Shown piece after piece: positions 45,201 to 46,180 of a stretch of 64,000 bases of DNA. Numbering within the stretch: the stretch's first letter is position 1; each line of letters begins with the position of its first letter. The translations under genes were made by a program, and so were the position numbers. The notes under the pieces are model-generated. The model saw only the letters and a list, made by a program, of their open reading frames with translations, had not been told where the DNA came from and did no database searches. Source of the stretch: Hemicordylus capensis (Eukaryota; Chordata; Lepidosauria; Squamata; Cordylidae); assembly GCF_027244095.1 (NCBI RefSeq), contig NC_069662.1:151174294-151238293 (forward strand). The letters run 5' to 3'.

Positions 45201-45752
45201 TTGCCTCTTTGAGAACATGAAAAGATCCCTGCAGGATCCTATCCAAGGCCTTTCTAGTTCAGCATCCTGTTTCCCAATGGCCAATCAGATGCCTCCTGGG
45301 AAGCTCCCAAGGAAGACACCAAAGAAAATAGCTCTCTCCTCCTGTTGCTTTGCTCCCTAGCAGCAACTGGTGCCTTCCAGTCAGCTTCCACTGGGGATTT
45401 TGGTTGGGCACCCTTACTGTGTTGCAGTGACCTTGTATTGGGCATGCTTAGGATGGGCTCTTCTGACTGTGGGTAGTGCTTTGACATCTCCCCCCTCCCC
45501 GGCCCAGTTTTAGGTTGTAACTGCGAAACATGCCTCAGCTGTCACATTTGGGAGAAACTGCACTGAGGCTTTAAAAAATCTCCATTCTCTGAACAGATTA
45601 CACCTCCACATGCAAAGGCATAGAACAGACTTAACAATACACGATTTGTCTCTTTCAGATACCTTGCTGCTGGGAAGAGCACAAGAGGACTGGCTATTCT
45701 TGGGCCAGAGAACACAGACACTGCCAAAGACCCTTCATGGGTTATACGATAA
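674..45752 (+). CDS. PITRM1: PITRM1, presequence protease (pitrilysin metallopeptidase 1), 27 coding exons
   Basis: Complete gene for the mitochondrial-matrix M16C zinc peptidase that degrades cleaved targeting presequences and other short peptides such as amyloid-beta. Twenty-seven exons were found by matching translated segments to the known vertebrate protein; every junction has AG/GT borders and keeps phase, giving 3126 coding bases and 1041 residues (human is 1037). The N-terminus is rich in Arg, Ala, Leu and Ser without acidic residues, as in a matrix-targeting signal. The inverted zinc motif HILEH is at residues 109-113, with Glu112 as the expected catalytic base. Glu210 in FNEMKG is the third zinc ligand. 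Arg904 and Tyr910 in [10 protein letters not shown] form the conserved substrate-binding pair of the C-terminal half. The start at 674 (ACCATGT context, A at -3) opens the targeting peptide. No frame break is seen, so the gene looks functional. Confidence 0.96.
1286..1423. mobile_element. small palindromic hAT-like MITE, 8-bp TSD
   Basis: 138-bp near-palindrome starting CAGGCTTCCCC and ending GGGGAAGCCTG, flanked by perfect TTTTAAAG repeats at 1278-1285 and 1424-1431. The arms carry AACTACAACTCCCAGCAT. Same subfamily as 38310-38447. 8-bp target duplications and CAG-type ends fit hAT. Confidence 0.9.
1553..1786 (-). mobile_element. Sauria-type SINE with Bov-B-like tail
   Basis: On the minus strand: tRNA-like head, then a body recurring at 13541, 16915 and 58091, then a tail of the GGAGTC(G)ACACYGACTC type. 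That tail resembles the 3' end of Bov-B LINEs, as described for Sauria SINEs (family knowledge). Confidence 0.8.
2595..2940 (-). mobile_element. L2-type LINE 3' tail
   Basis: Contains the minus-strand motif of a LINE tail (AAACCGCTTT then a GGTATATAAAT-like end), also seen at 35115-35305 (minus) and 3990-4130 (plus). A second GGTATATAAATC stretch and a short CATA repeat lie near 2850-2885, suggesting two overlapping copies. Confidence 0.55.
3388..3478. mobile_element. degenerate palindromic MITE
   Basis: Two inverted halves: CAGCTGTTGTTGAACTACAA and, on the other side, TTGTAGTTCCACAGCAGCTG. Relative of the small MITEs listed here; the ends are worn and no target duplication is clear. Confidence 0.6.
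3990..4130 (+). mobile_element. L2-type LINE 3' tail
   Basis: Carries CTGTGAGCCCTTTGGGGAC, AACTGCTTTGAGCACTTCG and a GGTATACAAAT end, the plus-strand equivalent of the tails at 2595-2940 and 35115-35305. Weaker similarity continues at 56570-56700. Confidence 0.5.
4160..4352 (-). mobile_element. tRNA-derived SINE (body of the 5S/tRNA composite family)
   Basis: Begins at the CTGCCTTATACTGAGTCAGAC tail and ends in a tRNA-like head (GAGCTATGGCCCC). The 5S-like part is absent here. Many copies occur in this window. Confidence 0.75.
4360..4495 (+). mobile_element. CR1 LINE 3' fragment
   Basis: Matches the plus-strand end of CR1 ORF2 (GATGGCCACCAACCTGAATG then a GGGGATTGGACAGATTT motif), the mirror of the element at 14826-16065. 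Confidence 0.55.
4612..4832 (-). mobile_element. MIR-type SINE
   Basis: Same family as 1-150, with TTTGAACTCGGGTCTCCCTG and CTAACCGCTACACCATGCTAG marking the head on the minus strand. More diverged than the copy at 10741. Confidence 0.65.
4992..5109 (+). CDS. PITRM1: PITRM1 coding exon 2
   Basis: Completes the presequence and begins the mature protein; [19 protein letters not shown] matches the vertebrate family closely. A second AG at 4999-5000 would also keep frame and remove three residues (VYS); the first AG was preferred because the pyrimidine tract lies directly before it. The donor is GTCCTG. Confidence 0.88.
5179..5311. mobile_element. small palindromic hAT-like MITE inserted in another MITE
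   Basis: Near-palindrome with GTGTTCCCT / AGGGAGCG ends and ACTACAACTCCCATCAT arms. GTTCTCAA at 5171-5178 and 5312-5319 forms an 8-bp duplication. The right flank (ACTTGGGTCCCCAGATG) looks like the body of a second MITE that served as target. Confidence 0.75.
5643..5828. mobile_element. short foldback hAT-like element
   Basis: 186 bp starting TAGGTGTGTGCATGG and ending GCACATCCCTA, with GAACTGGTT / AACCAGTTC inverted segments. Flanks CATGCAGT and CATGCAAC agree at six of eight bases. Small relative of the large foldbacks at 18467, 24777, 25499 and elsewhere. Confidence 0.7.
6283..6358. mobile_element. half of a palindromic MITE
   Basis: GATGGGAGTTGTAGTCCAG followed by CTAAGTTGTGCAGCCCTG is the right half of the small MITE family. 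The left half is missing or unrecognisable. Confidence 0.55.
6360..7345. other. intron 2 stretch without recognised elements
   Basis: Mostly AT-rich unique sequence apart from a G-homopolymer near 6660-6673. I see no gene, conserved coding match or clear repeat. Confidence 0.5.
7346..7452 (+). CDS. PITRM1: PITRM1 coding exon 3
   Basis: Begins [18 protein letters not shown] and ends in the NNLF stretch just before the catalytic region. Starts in phase 0 after a CACAG acceptor. The donor GTATAT at 7453 lies next to an L2-like repeat. Confidence 0.95.
7453..7895 (-). mobile_element. L2-like LINE 3' end
   Basis: Reverse complement of the element at 42355-42708: it starts with a tail carrying a TACACCGCCCC motif and runs back through the final ORF2 codons. 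It begins immediately after the exon 3 donor. Confidence 0.65.
8160..8255. mobile_element. fragment of the foldback hAT-like family
   Basis: Ends TTTCATGCACATCCCTA, the right terminus of the foldback family, preceded by CTGGTTCGAGTTCAG-type sequence. The left end is not clear. Confidence 0.45.
8428..8493. repeat. (CTTT)n microsatellite
   Basis: About 16 uninterrupted CTTT units. A poly-Lys/Glu/Arg open frame on the minus strand comes only from this repeat. Confidence 0.98.
8640..8735 (-). mobile_element. tRNA-derived SINE head fragment
   Basis: GGGATTGAACCTGGGACCTTC followed by TACCTCTGAGCTACAGCCCC is the tRNA-like head in reverse. The tail is missing. Confidence 0.65.
9330..9525 (-). mobile_element. 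tRNA-derived SINE
   Basis: Full body from the TATACTGAGTTGGACCATTGG tail to the CTCTGAGCTACAGGCCC head, minus orientation. Same family as 4160-4352. Confidence 0.75.
9905..10115 (+). mobile_element. tRNA-derived SINE
   Basis: Plus orientation, with the B-box-like GGTTCAATCCC and the tail AGACAATACTGGGTTTGATGG. Somewhat diverged at the head. Confidence 0.7.
10337..10488 (+). CDS. PITRM1: PITRM1 coding exon 4 (zinc-binding HXXEH)
   Basis: Carries the inverted zinc motif HILEH at 10380-10394 (residues 109-113), followed by the conserved [17 protein letters not shown] segment. The residue after YP in the SQKYP segment is Val124, where the human protein has Cys. Donor GTGCGT. Confidence 0.97.
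10741..10985 (-). mobile_element. MIR-type SINE, near full length
   Basis: The best-preserved copy in the window. Minus-strand head with CACTACATCACTCTGGCTC, core TTATCCTCACAACAACCCTG, and a tail with TATATCCCGCTTTTCCTCC. Supports a common dispersed origin for 1-150 and 53893-54005. Confidence 0.8.
11265..11369. mobile_element. palindromic hAT-like MITE
   Basis: CAGGGGTCCCAAGCTTGAATA opposite CCAAGCTTGAGAATTTGA, with inner CAGATGTTGCTGGACT and AGTCCATCAACATCTG arms. Flanks AATTAAAG and AGTTAAAG are similar. Confidence 0.75.
11578..11800 (+). mobile_element. tRNA-derived SINE (GGCGCAGTGG head)
   Basis: Head GGTGGCGCAGTGGTAAAACT with B-box-like GGTTACAAGTTCGATCC, body CCTTCCGAGGTCGGTAAAAT, and an (ATTGCT)n tail. 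The copy at 28806-29032 is the same element on the other strand. Confidence 0.85.
12071..12185 (+). CDS. PITRM1: PITRM1 coding exon 5
   Basis: Encodes [20 protein letters not shown] and on to CLRHLDF, closely matching the N-terminal catalytic domain of the family. Canonical GCAG acceptor and GTAAGT donor. Confidence 0.96.
12278..12374 (+). CDS. PITRM1: PITRM1 coding exon 6 (third zinc ligand)
   Basis: Encodes [19 protein letters not shown] and ends in FNEMKGAF. Glu210 in that last motif corresponds to the third zinc ligand of the family. The intron before it is only 92 bp. Ends in phase 0 with a GTAAGT donor. Confidence 0.97.
12700..12895 (+). mobile_element. tRNA-derived SINE
   Basis: GGTAGCTCAGTGAGAGACCAT head, GTTCAGTCCTGGCATCTCC B-box region, and a TCTGACTTGGTATATGGCAG tail. 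Confidence 0.75.
12925..13220 (+). mobile_element. 5S-rRNA/tRNA composite SINE
   Basis: The first part (CCCCTTTGTTAAGCAAGGTTC then TTGCATTTGGATGG) resembles the internal promoter region of 5S rRNA (GCTAAGCAGGGT ... TTGGATGGGAGACC). After about 100 bases it passes into the tRNA-type SINE (TGGGCTGTAGCTCAGTGG). Confidence 0.75.
13541..13760 (-). mobile_element. Sauria-type SINE
   Basis: Contains GAGTCAGTGTCGACTCCTGG (Bov-B-like tail in reverse), GTATGAGATGATGCCTTTCAG body and a CGGGGATTCGAAC B-box complement. Confidence 0.82.
13760..14055 (+). mobile_element. 5S-rRNA/tRNA composite SINE
   Basis: CATGAATTGTCCCCTTTGCTA, then TAAGCAGGATATGCCTTGG and TTTGGATGGTAGACTACATG (5S-like), followed by the tRNA SINE tail ending in GACTCGGTAAAAGGCAGC. 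Confidence 0.78.
14346..14506 (+). CDS. PITRM1: PITRM1 coding exon 7
   Basis: Encodes [20 protein letters not shown] through [11 protein letters not shown], part of the N-terminal M16 domain. Acceptor CTTAAG; donor GTACCA, a weak match after +2 but in a conserved position. Confidence 0.95.
14690..14822 (+). mobile_element. tRNA-derived SINE, partial
   Basis: CAGCTGCTTTGCATGCAGAAG, GAGTTCAACCCTGAGCATCTCC and GCAGCTGCCAGTCGGCGTAG. The tail is cut by the CR1 element that follows. Confidence 0.65.
14826..16065 (-). mobile_element. CR1 LINE, 5'-truncated, ORF2 fragments
   Basis: Minus-strand frames at 16053-15586 and 15324-15028 read as reverse-transcriptase and C-terminal ORF2 segments: [20 protein letters not shown] (FADD box altered to FAND), [16 protein letters not shown], then [12 protein letters not shown] near the end. 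The frame is interrupted between them, so the copy is dead. The tail at 14826 matches the copies at 24073, 45213, 48318 and 63826. Confidence 0.9.
16183..16237. mobile_element. half of a palindromic MITE
   Basis: CATGTTGTTGGACTACAACTC followed by CCATCATCCC is the left arm of the small MITE family; no right arm follows. Confidence 0.5.
16318..16444 (+). CDS. PITRM1: PITRM1 coding exon 8
   Basis: Encodes [20 protein letters not shown] and on to KLWDHP. Acceptor TTACAG; donor GTGAGT. Ends in phase 0. Confidence 0.96.
16544..16835 (+). mobile_element. Tigger/mariner-like element fragment
   Basis: Starts after TA with CAGGAGAACCTTGTTATTTGC, like the ends at 49186 and 53389. The right terminus is not found, so it is probably truncated near 16835. 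Confidence 0.5.
16915..17100 (-). mobile_element. Sauria-type SINE
   Basis: GTTGAGTCGGTGTCGACTCC, GTTTACCATTGCCTCCTCCC and TTTCAGCATCTTCCTGTATC are shared with the copies at 1553, 13541 and 58091. Confidence 0.8.
17105..17222 (+). mobile_element. tRNA-derived SINE tail fragment
   Basis: GACCCTGGAGAGCTGCTGGC and GTGGCCTGACTTGGTACAAG belong to the 3' part of the tRNA SINE. Confidence 0.55.
17380..17468 (+). CDS. PITRM1: PITRM1 coding exon 9
   Basis: Encodes [20 protein letters not shown] and a hydrophobic strand SVGYLLA. Acceptor TTTCAG; donor GTATGT placed so that the split Asp codon is completed by exon 10. Confidence 0.94.
17735..18165 (+). mobile_element. 5S-rRNA/tRNA composite SINE interrupted by a MITE
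   Basis: 5S-like head (TTGCATTTGAATGGGAGATC at its centre), a palindromic MITE at 17814-17945, then the tRNA SINE body and a tail with ACTGAGCGAGATGGACC. The GCGAG variant and TTGGAAAAGCC are shared only with the copy at 42950-43230. Confidence 0.78.
17814..17945. mobile_element. palindromic hAT-like MITE within a SINE
   Basis: CAGTGTTCTCTCT opposite AGAGGGAACACT, with ACTACAACTCCCAGCATCCC in the left arm. It splits the composite SINE in two, so it is younger than that SINE. Confidence 0.75.
18305..18440. mobile_element. palindromic MITE (copy A of the duplicated block)
   Basis: GTCAGCAACCTTGGCTCTCC opposite GTGCCAAGCTTGCCTACCCC, with ACTACAACTCCCATCATTCC inside. Nearly identical to 43375-43506, including neighbouring unique-looking bases. 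Confidence 0.8.
18445..18990 (+). mobile_element. tRNA-derived SINE split by a foldback element
   Basis: Left piece GAGAGACTCCTGCCTGC and right piece AACCCTGGAGATGCCGCTG rejoin to a normal SINE when 18467-18898 is removed. Confidence 0.75.
18467..18898. mobile_element. foldback hAT-like element, 432 bp
   Basis: Begins TGGGGATGTGCACAG and ends GTTCCATGCACATCCCTA. Inverted arms meet near 18683 (ATTCCGGATATGACCGG / CATATCCGGAAT). Flanks CTGCCTGC and CTACCTGC match at seven of eight bases. GC-rich arms give long open frames that are not genes. Confidence 0.88.
19578..19700. mobile_element. palindromic hAT-like MITE
   Basis: GGATTCCCAGATGTTGTTGAC and GTCAACTATATCTGGGAATCC arms around ACTCCCAGCATCCCCAGCTG. 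Outer ends CTCCCTATAA / TTATAGGGA pair. Confidence 0.75.
20120..20248 (+). CDS. PITRM1: PITRM1 coding exon 10
   Basis: Encodes [17 protein letters not shown] through [11 protein letters not shown], the second domain of the N-terminal half. Acceptor ATTAG; donor GTAAGT. Confidence 0.96.
20280..20415. mobile_element. palindromic hAT-like MITE, 8-bp TSD
   Basis: 136 bp from CAGAGGTGTCCAACTGTAG to CACAGTTGGACACCCCTG. Flanks ACCTAGAG and ACATAGAG match at seven of eight bases. Confidence 0.88.
20588..20776. mobile_element. hAT-like repeat with GTTCCCTCTAA ends
   Basis: CACTGTTCCCTCTAAGGCG start and TAGAGAGAACACTGG end; interior CACTGCCTTGATACTGCC recurs at 21877-21990. Not palindromic throughout. 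Confidence 0.6.
21653..21788. mobile_element. palindromic hAT-like MITE, perfect 8-bp TSD
   Basis: 136 bp from CAGGCCTGCTCAACTTCGG to CTAAGTTGAGCAGGCCTG, flanked by GCCTAGAG on both sides (21645-21652, 21789-21796). A clean example of the family structure. Confidence 0.93.
21877..21990. mobile_element. fragment of the repeat seen at 20588
   Basis: ACACTGCCTTGATGCTGCCGC and an end AATTAGAGGGAACAGTG match the copy 1.2 kb upstream. The left part is missing. Confidence 0.55.
22048..22161 (+). CDS. PITRM1: PITRM1 coding exon 11
   Basis: Encodes [19 protein letters not shown] and on to TIDEVIE. Acceptor CCTAG; donor GTAAGT. The phase matches both neighbours. Confidence 0.96.
22162..23516. other. 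PITRM1: PITRM1 intron 11
   Basis: AT-rich, mostly unique sequence. I see no exon, no recognisable SINE or LINE and no palindromic MITE. Confidence 0.5.
23517..23613 (+). CDS. PITRM1: PITRM1 coding exon 12
   Basis: Encodes [20 protein letters not shown] and [12 protein letters not shown], nearly identical to the human segment. Acceptor CCCCAG; donor GTAAGC. Ends in phase 0. Confidence 0.97.
24073..24262 (-). mobile_element. CR1 LINE 3' end
   Basis: AGCCCTGCTGGATCAGGCCC, TCTAGTCCAGCATCCTGTTTC and CATTGATAGACCTGTCC match the tail of the CR1 copy at 14826-16065. Confidence 0.85.
24434..24483. repeat. (TG)n microsatellite close to the exon 13 acceptor
   Basis: About 25 uninterrupted TG units ending 32 bases before the acceptor of PITRM1 exon 13 (24516). 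Confidence 0.97.
24516..24650 (+). CDS. PITRM1: PITRM1 coding exon 13
   Basis: Encodes residues 455-499, beginning [20 protein letters not shown]. It is 135 bp and phase 0 at both ends, so skipping would remove 45 residues without shifting frame. The acceptor is preceded by a short pyrimidine stretch and, 32 bases back, by a long (TG)n tract. Confidence 0.96.
24769..24776. repeat. target-site duplication GTAGGAAG, copy 1
   Basis: Eight bases directly before the first foldback element; identical words follow at 25491-25498 and 26351-26358. In intact SINEs a related word (TAGGAAGCTGCC) occurs at this place, so the original target was the end of a tRNA SINE. Confidence 0.9.
24777..25490. mobile_element. 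foldback hAT-like element 1, 714 bp
   Basis: Starts TAGGGATGTGCATGAACC and ends GGGCACATCCCTA. The arms meet near 25102 (CATCTTGAGTG / CACTCAAGATG) and include GGTAAGCAGTAG / CTACTGCTTACC. No protein-coding capacity is seen. The 8-bp duplications and TA-G-N-G ends fit hAT. Confidence 0.9.
25491..25498. repeat. target-site duplication GTAGGAAG, copy 2
   Basis: The word between the two foldback elements, shared as right flank of the first and left flank of the second. Confidence 0.9.
25499..26350. mobile_element. foldback hAT-like element 2, 852 bp, near-perfect palindrome
   Basis: Starts TAGGGGTGTGTCC and ends GTGCACACCCCTA. The inner arms 25594-25943 and 25952-26301 are each 350 bp and almost identical in reverse complement, around an 8-base loop (25944-25951). 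The outer part of the left arm has about 45 extra bases. Mirrored open frames on both strands result from the palindrome. Confidence 0.93.
26351..26358. repeat. target-site duplication GTAGGAAG, copy 3
   Basis: Right flank of the second foldback; it continues directly into the SINE (CTGCCTTATACTGAGTC). Confidence 0.9.
26351..26630 (-). mobile_element. 5S-rRNA/tRNA composite SINE, target of the foldbacks
   Basis: Reads from the SINE tail through the tRNA head to the 5S-like part (CAAAATGCAAACCAAGGCAG, CCTGCTTAGCAAAGGGG) and TTGCCACCACAAGACCAT. Minus orientation. Confidence 0.78.
27100..28037. other. PITRM1: second half of PITRM1 intron 13
   Basis: No recognised repeat or exon. Around 27660-27820 short runs (GGGGGACCTGGTTTTCCC, TTTTTCCTGATACGATACAA) look low in complexity but not repeated here. 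Confidence 0.45.
28038..28176 (+). CDS. PITRM1: PITRM1 coding exon 14
   Basis: Encodes [20 protein letters not shown] and an Ala/Lys/Glu-rich helix, the linker between the two halves of the protease. The acceptor AAAAG has little pyrimidine tract and the donor GTTGGC is poor, so this exon has the weakest splice sites of the gene. Confidence 0.92.
28420..28472. repeat. (GA)n microsatellite
   Basis: About 26 uninterrupted GA units, directly before the L2-like tail. Confidence 0.97.
28478..28745 (-). mobile_element. L2-like LINE ORF2 C-terminus
   Basis: Minus-strand frame reads [20 protein letters not shown] and then [14 protein letters not shown], the conserved C-terminal end of vertebrate L2/CR1-group ORF2 proteins, followed by a TATTTATACCCCGCCCC tail. 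Confidence 0.85.
28806..29032 (-). mobile_element. tRNA-derived SINE (GGCGCAGTGG head)
   Basis: Reverse-strand twin of 11578-11800: the AGCAATAGCAATAGCA tail comes first and ACCACTGCGCCACCAGGGGC last. Confidence 0.85.
29551..29667 (+). CDS. PITRM1: PITRM1 coding exon 15
   Basis: Encodes [20 protein letters not shown] and [18 protein letters not shown], the end of the linker region. Acceptor TGCTAG; donor GTTAGA. Confidence 0.95.
30209..30256. repeat. compound (GT)n(GA)n microsatellite
   Basis: Seven GT units followed by about 17 GA units. Confidence 0.95.
30255..30575. mobile_element. Tigger/mariner-like non-autonomous element
   Basis: Start GGGAGTCCAGTCCCTTGCC and end GATTGGCGAGGGACGACC are inverted; the interior holds AAATCCGCGATTGG-type motifs. 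No target duplication was confirmed. Confidence 0.45.
31133..31265 (+). CDS. PITRM1: PITRM1 coding exon 16
   Basis: Encodes [20 protein letters not shown] through [11 protein letters not shown], the start of the C-terminal half. Acceptor CTGTAG; donor GTAAGT. Confidence 0.97.
31742..31862 (+). CDS. PITRM1: PITRM1 coding exon 17
   Basis: Encodes [20 protein letters not shown] through [10 protein letters not shown]. Acceptor TTGCAG; donor GTAAGT. Ends in phase 0. Confidence 0.97.
31895..32010 (+). mobile_element. tRNA-derived SINE head fragment
   Basis: CACCTGCTTTGCATGCAGAAG and CCCTGGCCTCTCCAAGTGGGG mark the head; the rest is diverged. Confidence 0.5.
32335..32411 (+). CDS. PITRM1: PITRM1 coding exon 18
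   Basis: Encodes [20 protein letters not shown] and TEIFN. Acceptor CTTAG; donor GTACAG. The split codon joins exon 19 as His. Confidence 0.95.
32490..33240 (+). mobile_element. CR1 LINE 3' end, split by a foldback element
   Basis: CCTGGATGGCTTTAAGATGGG, GAGCAACAGCAGGAGAGGGG and TGATCCAGCAGGGTTGTTCTT are plus-strand CR1 tail. The foldback at 32784-33210 sits in its last bases. Confidence 0.78.
32784..33210. mobile_element. foldback hAT-like element, 427 bp, perfect 8-bp TSD
   Basis: Starts TAGGGATGTGCACAGAACC and ends GGTTCGTGCACATCCCTA. GTTCTTAT at 32776-32783 and 33211-33218 is identical. Confidence 0.93.
33909..34074 (+). CDS. PITRM1: PITRM1 coding exon 19
   Basis: Encodes [20 protein letters not shown] through [15 protein letters not shown], with strong identity to human. 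Acceptor TTCTAG; donor GTGAAG. Confidence 0.96.
34310..34431. mobile_element. palindromic hAT-like MITE
   Basis: GCTGCACAACTTTGGCCCTCC opposite GGGCTGAAGTTGTGCATTCC, with GGACTATAACTCCCATCAC / GGGAGTTGTAGTCTAACA inside. Abuts the MIR-type SINE at 34436. Confidence 0.75.
34436..34612 (+). mobile_element. MIR-type SINE
   Basis: Plus orientation: GGTGTAATGGTTAGTGTC head, GCCTGGGTTAAAATCC B-box region and GGGCTGATGTGAGGATAAAG core. Confidence 0.72.
34677..35060. mobile_element. foldback hAT-like element, one end only
   Basis: Starts TAGGGCTGTGCATGGACCG and contains GGTAAGATCTTACCAG-type inverted stretches and CCATGCAGGTAGCTGGG. No right terminus was found, so it is truncated or recombined. Confidence 0.55.
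35115..35305 (-). mobile_element. L2-type LINE 3' tail
   Basis: ATATTTATATACCACCCTTC, GTGGTTTACATAGAAAAAT and CCACGGGAGGGATGCTGTGC match the tail at 2595-2940. Confidence 0.6.
35336..35436 (+). CDS. PITRM1: PITRM1 coding exon 20
   Basis: Encodes [20 protein letters not shown] and [13 protein letters not shown]. Acceptor TTCAG; donor GTGAGA. Lies directly after an L2-type LINE tail. Confidence 0.96.
35488..35632. mobile_element. palindromic hAT-like MITE
   Basis: CCAGATGTTGTTGACTACAA and TTGTAGTCAACAACATCTGG arms, with GGAATCCCTCTTAGAGGGAAC at the right end. Confidence 0.75.
35850..35970 (+). CDS. PITRM1: PITRM1 coding exon 21
   Basis: Encodes [20 protein letters not shown] and a Lys/Arg-rich end ([16 protein letters not shown]). 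Acceptor AATAG; donor GTAAAG. Confidence 0.95.
36277..36592 (-). mobile_element. 5S-rRNA/tRNA composite SINE
   Basis: AAGCTGCCATATACTGAGTC tail, tRNA-head region, then CAAATACAAGCCAGGGCAG and CCTGCTTAGCAGAGGGG (5S-like, reverse), ending CTACCACAAGACCAGC. Confidence 0.78.
36725..36915 (+). mobile_element. tRNA-derived SINE
   Basis: GGGATGGGCATCTGCTCTGC, GGTCCCAGGTTCAGTACC and GTGGTCTGACTCCGTATAAG. Lies 133 bases after the inverted copy at 36277-36592. Confidence 0.75.
36992..37918. mobile_element. foldback hAT-like element, about 927 bp
   Basis: Starts CAGGGGTTGCACGGAAC and ends GGTTCACACACCCTGA. Inverted inner arms (TTCAACCTCTCAGGGTTCCCC opposite GGGGGAACCCTAAGAGGTTG). Flanks ATGTGGGG and ACGTGGGG match at seven of eight bases. 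About 280 bp in the middle (37185-37465) has no inverted partner and may be a later insertion. Confidence 0.75.
38185..38256 (+). CDS. PITRM1: PITRM1 coding exon 22 (variable linker)
   Basis: Seventy-two bases coding [20 protein letters not shown] and KLIT. Only the QITRKLIT end resembles the human residues (QVIRKLVM); the first part is a variable loop. Placement rests on phase 0 at both ends, a TTTCAAG acceptor and a GTGAGT donor. Confidence 0.85.
38310..38447. mobile_element. palindromic hAT-like MITE, perfect 8-bp TSD
   Basis: 138 bp from CAGGCATCCCCAAACTGCAG to CTGCAGTTTGGGGATACCTG, flanked by CTTTAGAT twice. Near-twin of 1286-1423. Confidence 0.93.
38485..40080 (-). mobile_element. L2-like LINE ORF2 remnant
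   Basis: Minus-strand fragments in order: [72 protein letters not shown], then [11 protein letters not shown] near 38750. These are successive parts of a reverse transcriptase of the L2 group. The frame is interrupted several times. Confidence 0.85.
40438..40550 (+). CDS. PITRM1: PITRM1 coding exon 23
   Basis: Encodes [20 protein letters not shown] and [17 protein letters not shown]. Acceptor CTCCAG; donor GTAGGA. Confidence 0.96.
40845..41306. mobile_element. foldback hAT-like element, 462 bp, perfect 8-bp TSD
   Basis: Starts TGGGGCTGTGCATGGACC and ends GGTTCTGTGCACACCCCTA. CTGAGAAC at 40837-40844 and 41307-41314 is identical. Arms share GGGCGGCAGGGTACCTTCC with the right side. Confidence 0.92.
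41527..41663. mobile_element. palindromic hAT-like MITE, perfect 8-bp TSD
   Basis: 137 bp from CAGGGGTTCCCACCCTCAGG to CTGAGGTTGGGCACCCCTG, flanked by TCCTACAG on both sides. It lies 96 bases before exon 24. Confidence 0.92.
41760..41885 (+). CDS. PITRM1: PITRM1 coding exon 24 (Arg/Tyr pair)
   Basis: Encodes [20 protein letters not shown] and [21 protein letters not shown]. Arg904 and Tyr910 in [10 protein letters not shown] align with the conserved substrate-binding residues of M16 proteases. Acceptor TTTCAG; donor GTAACA. Confidence 0.97.
42355..42708 (+). mobile_element. L2-like LINE 3' end
   Basis: AACGTCGCCTTCATCATGAGC, GAGACGGGCCTTCTCTGTGTC and the tail TGTAAACCGCCCAGAGATGG. Same element as 7453-7895 on the other strand. 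Confidence 0.75.
42950..43230 (+). mobile_element. 5S-rRNA/tRNA composite SINE
   Basis: Head TTTGCTAAGCAGGGTCCAGC and TATTTGAATGGGAGACAAC closely match the 5S rRNA internal promoter region; the body then follows the tRNA SINE to GACTCAGTATAAGGCTCC. Confidence 0.82.
43375..43506. mobile_element. palindromic MITE (in copy B)
   Basis: GTCAGCAACCTTGGCTCTCC opposite GGAGAGCCAAGCTTGCCTA. Better preserved inverted ends than the copy at 18305-18440. Confidence 0.82.
43706..43851 (+). CDS. PITRM1: PITRM1 coding exon 25
   Basis: Encodes [20 protein letters not shown] through [13 protein letters not shown]. Acceptor TTCAG; donor GTATGT. The following intron is only 82 bp. Confidence 0.97.
43934..44036 (+). 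CDS. PITRM1: PITRM1 coding exon 26
   Basis: Encodes [20 protein letters not shown] and [13 protein letters not shown]. Acceptor TTGTAG; donor GTGAGT. Confidence 0.96.
44040..45210. other. PITRM1: most of PITRM1 intron 26
   Basis: A 44281-44660 stretch shares CTCTCAGGGACATA and a following (A/T)GACACAGGT- or GGCACAGGT-like run with 54500-54770, so both may be one unclassified old repeat. The rest (44700-45210) looks unique. Confidence 0.4.
45213..45420 (-). mobile_element. CR1 LINE 3' end, diverged
   Basis: TTCTAGTTCAGCATCCTGTTTC and CAATCAGATGCCTCCTGGG match the CR1 tail; the later part is worn. Confidence 0.65.
45659..45752 (+). CDS. PITRM1: PITRM1 last coding exon 27
   Basis: Encodes [20 protein letters not shown] and ends KDPSWVIR before TAA at 45750-45752. 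The human protein ends with WIIQQ, so this end is one residue shorter. Acceptor TTTCAG. Confidence 0.96.
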
Positions 45753-46180
45753 CGTGTGTTGGCAGCAGGGTAGAGAAGAAATCCAAGCAATCCATGCGAC
45801 AAGCCCATATCGCTTTGGCGCTGCCTCCTCTACAAAACTGCGGCAACAATAAGGCGGCATTGTGGTGTGTCGCCTTGTTTGTGCCTGCAACAACGTTTAT
45901 GGAAGAAAGATGGCACCAGCCAATGTCTGCCTTTCATTAAGCTAGCAGTTTCTCAAACTGAAGCTCCTGATTATGGTCCCAAAGCAGCCACAGCCATTGG
46001 ATCACACCTGACACTTTAATAGTCTCTCAGTATTTTGTAGAAACTCAGGATTGAGCCTTCAGCTTGTCTACCTTCAATCATGTTCTTTTTTTTTTTTAAG
46101 GTAACTATGACATTGAAATTATTCTTTGCTCTTCCTTGAATGTTTTGTGCCATTAAATATTTCAGCCTCTGATTTAGTAT
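45753..46180 (+). other. PITRM1: PITRM1 3' UTR
   Basis: Unique-looking sequence between the stop codon and the first plausible poly(A) signal. No repeat was recognised. The 3' end is an estimate, about 20 bases after the ATTAAA. Confidence 0.55.
46152..46157 (+). terminator. PITRM1: likely PITRM1 poly(A) signal (ATTAAA)
   Basis: ATTAAA, the commonest variant poly(A) hexamer, about 400 bases after the stop. No AATAAA is seen on this strand between the stop and the convergent PFKP end. Confidence 0.55.
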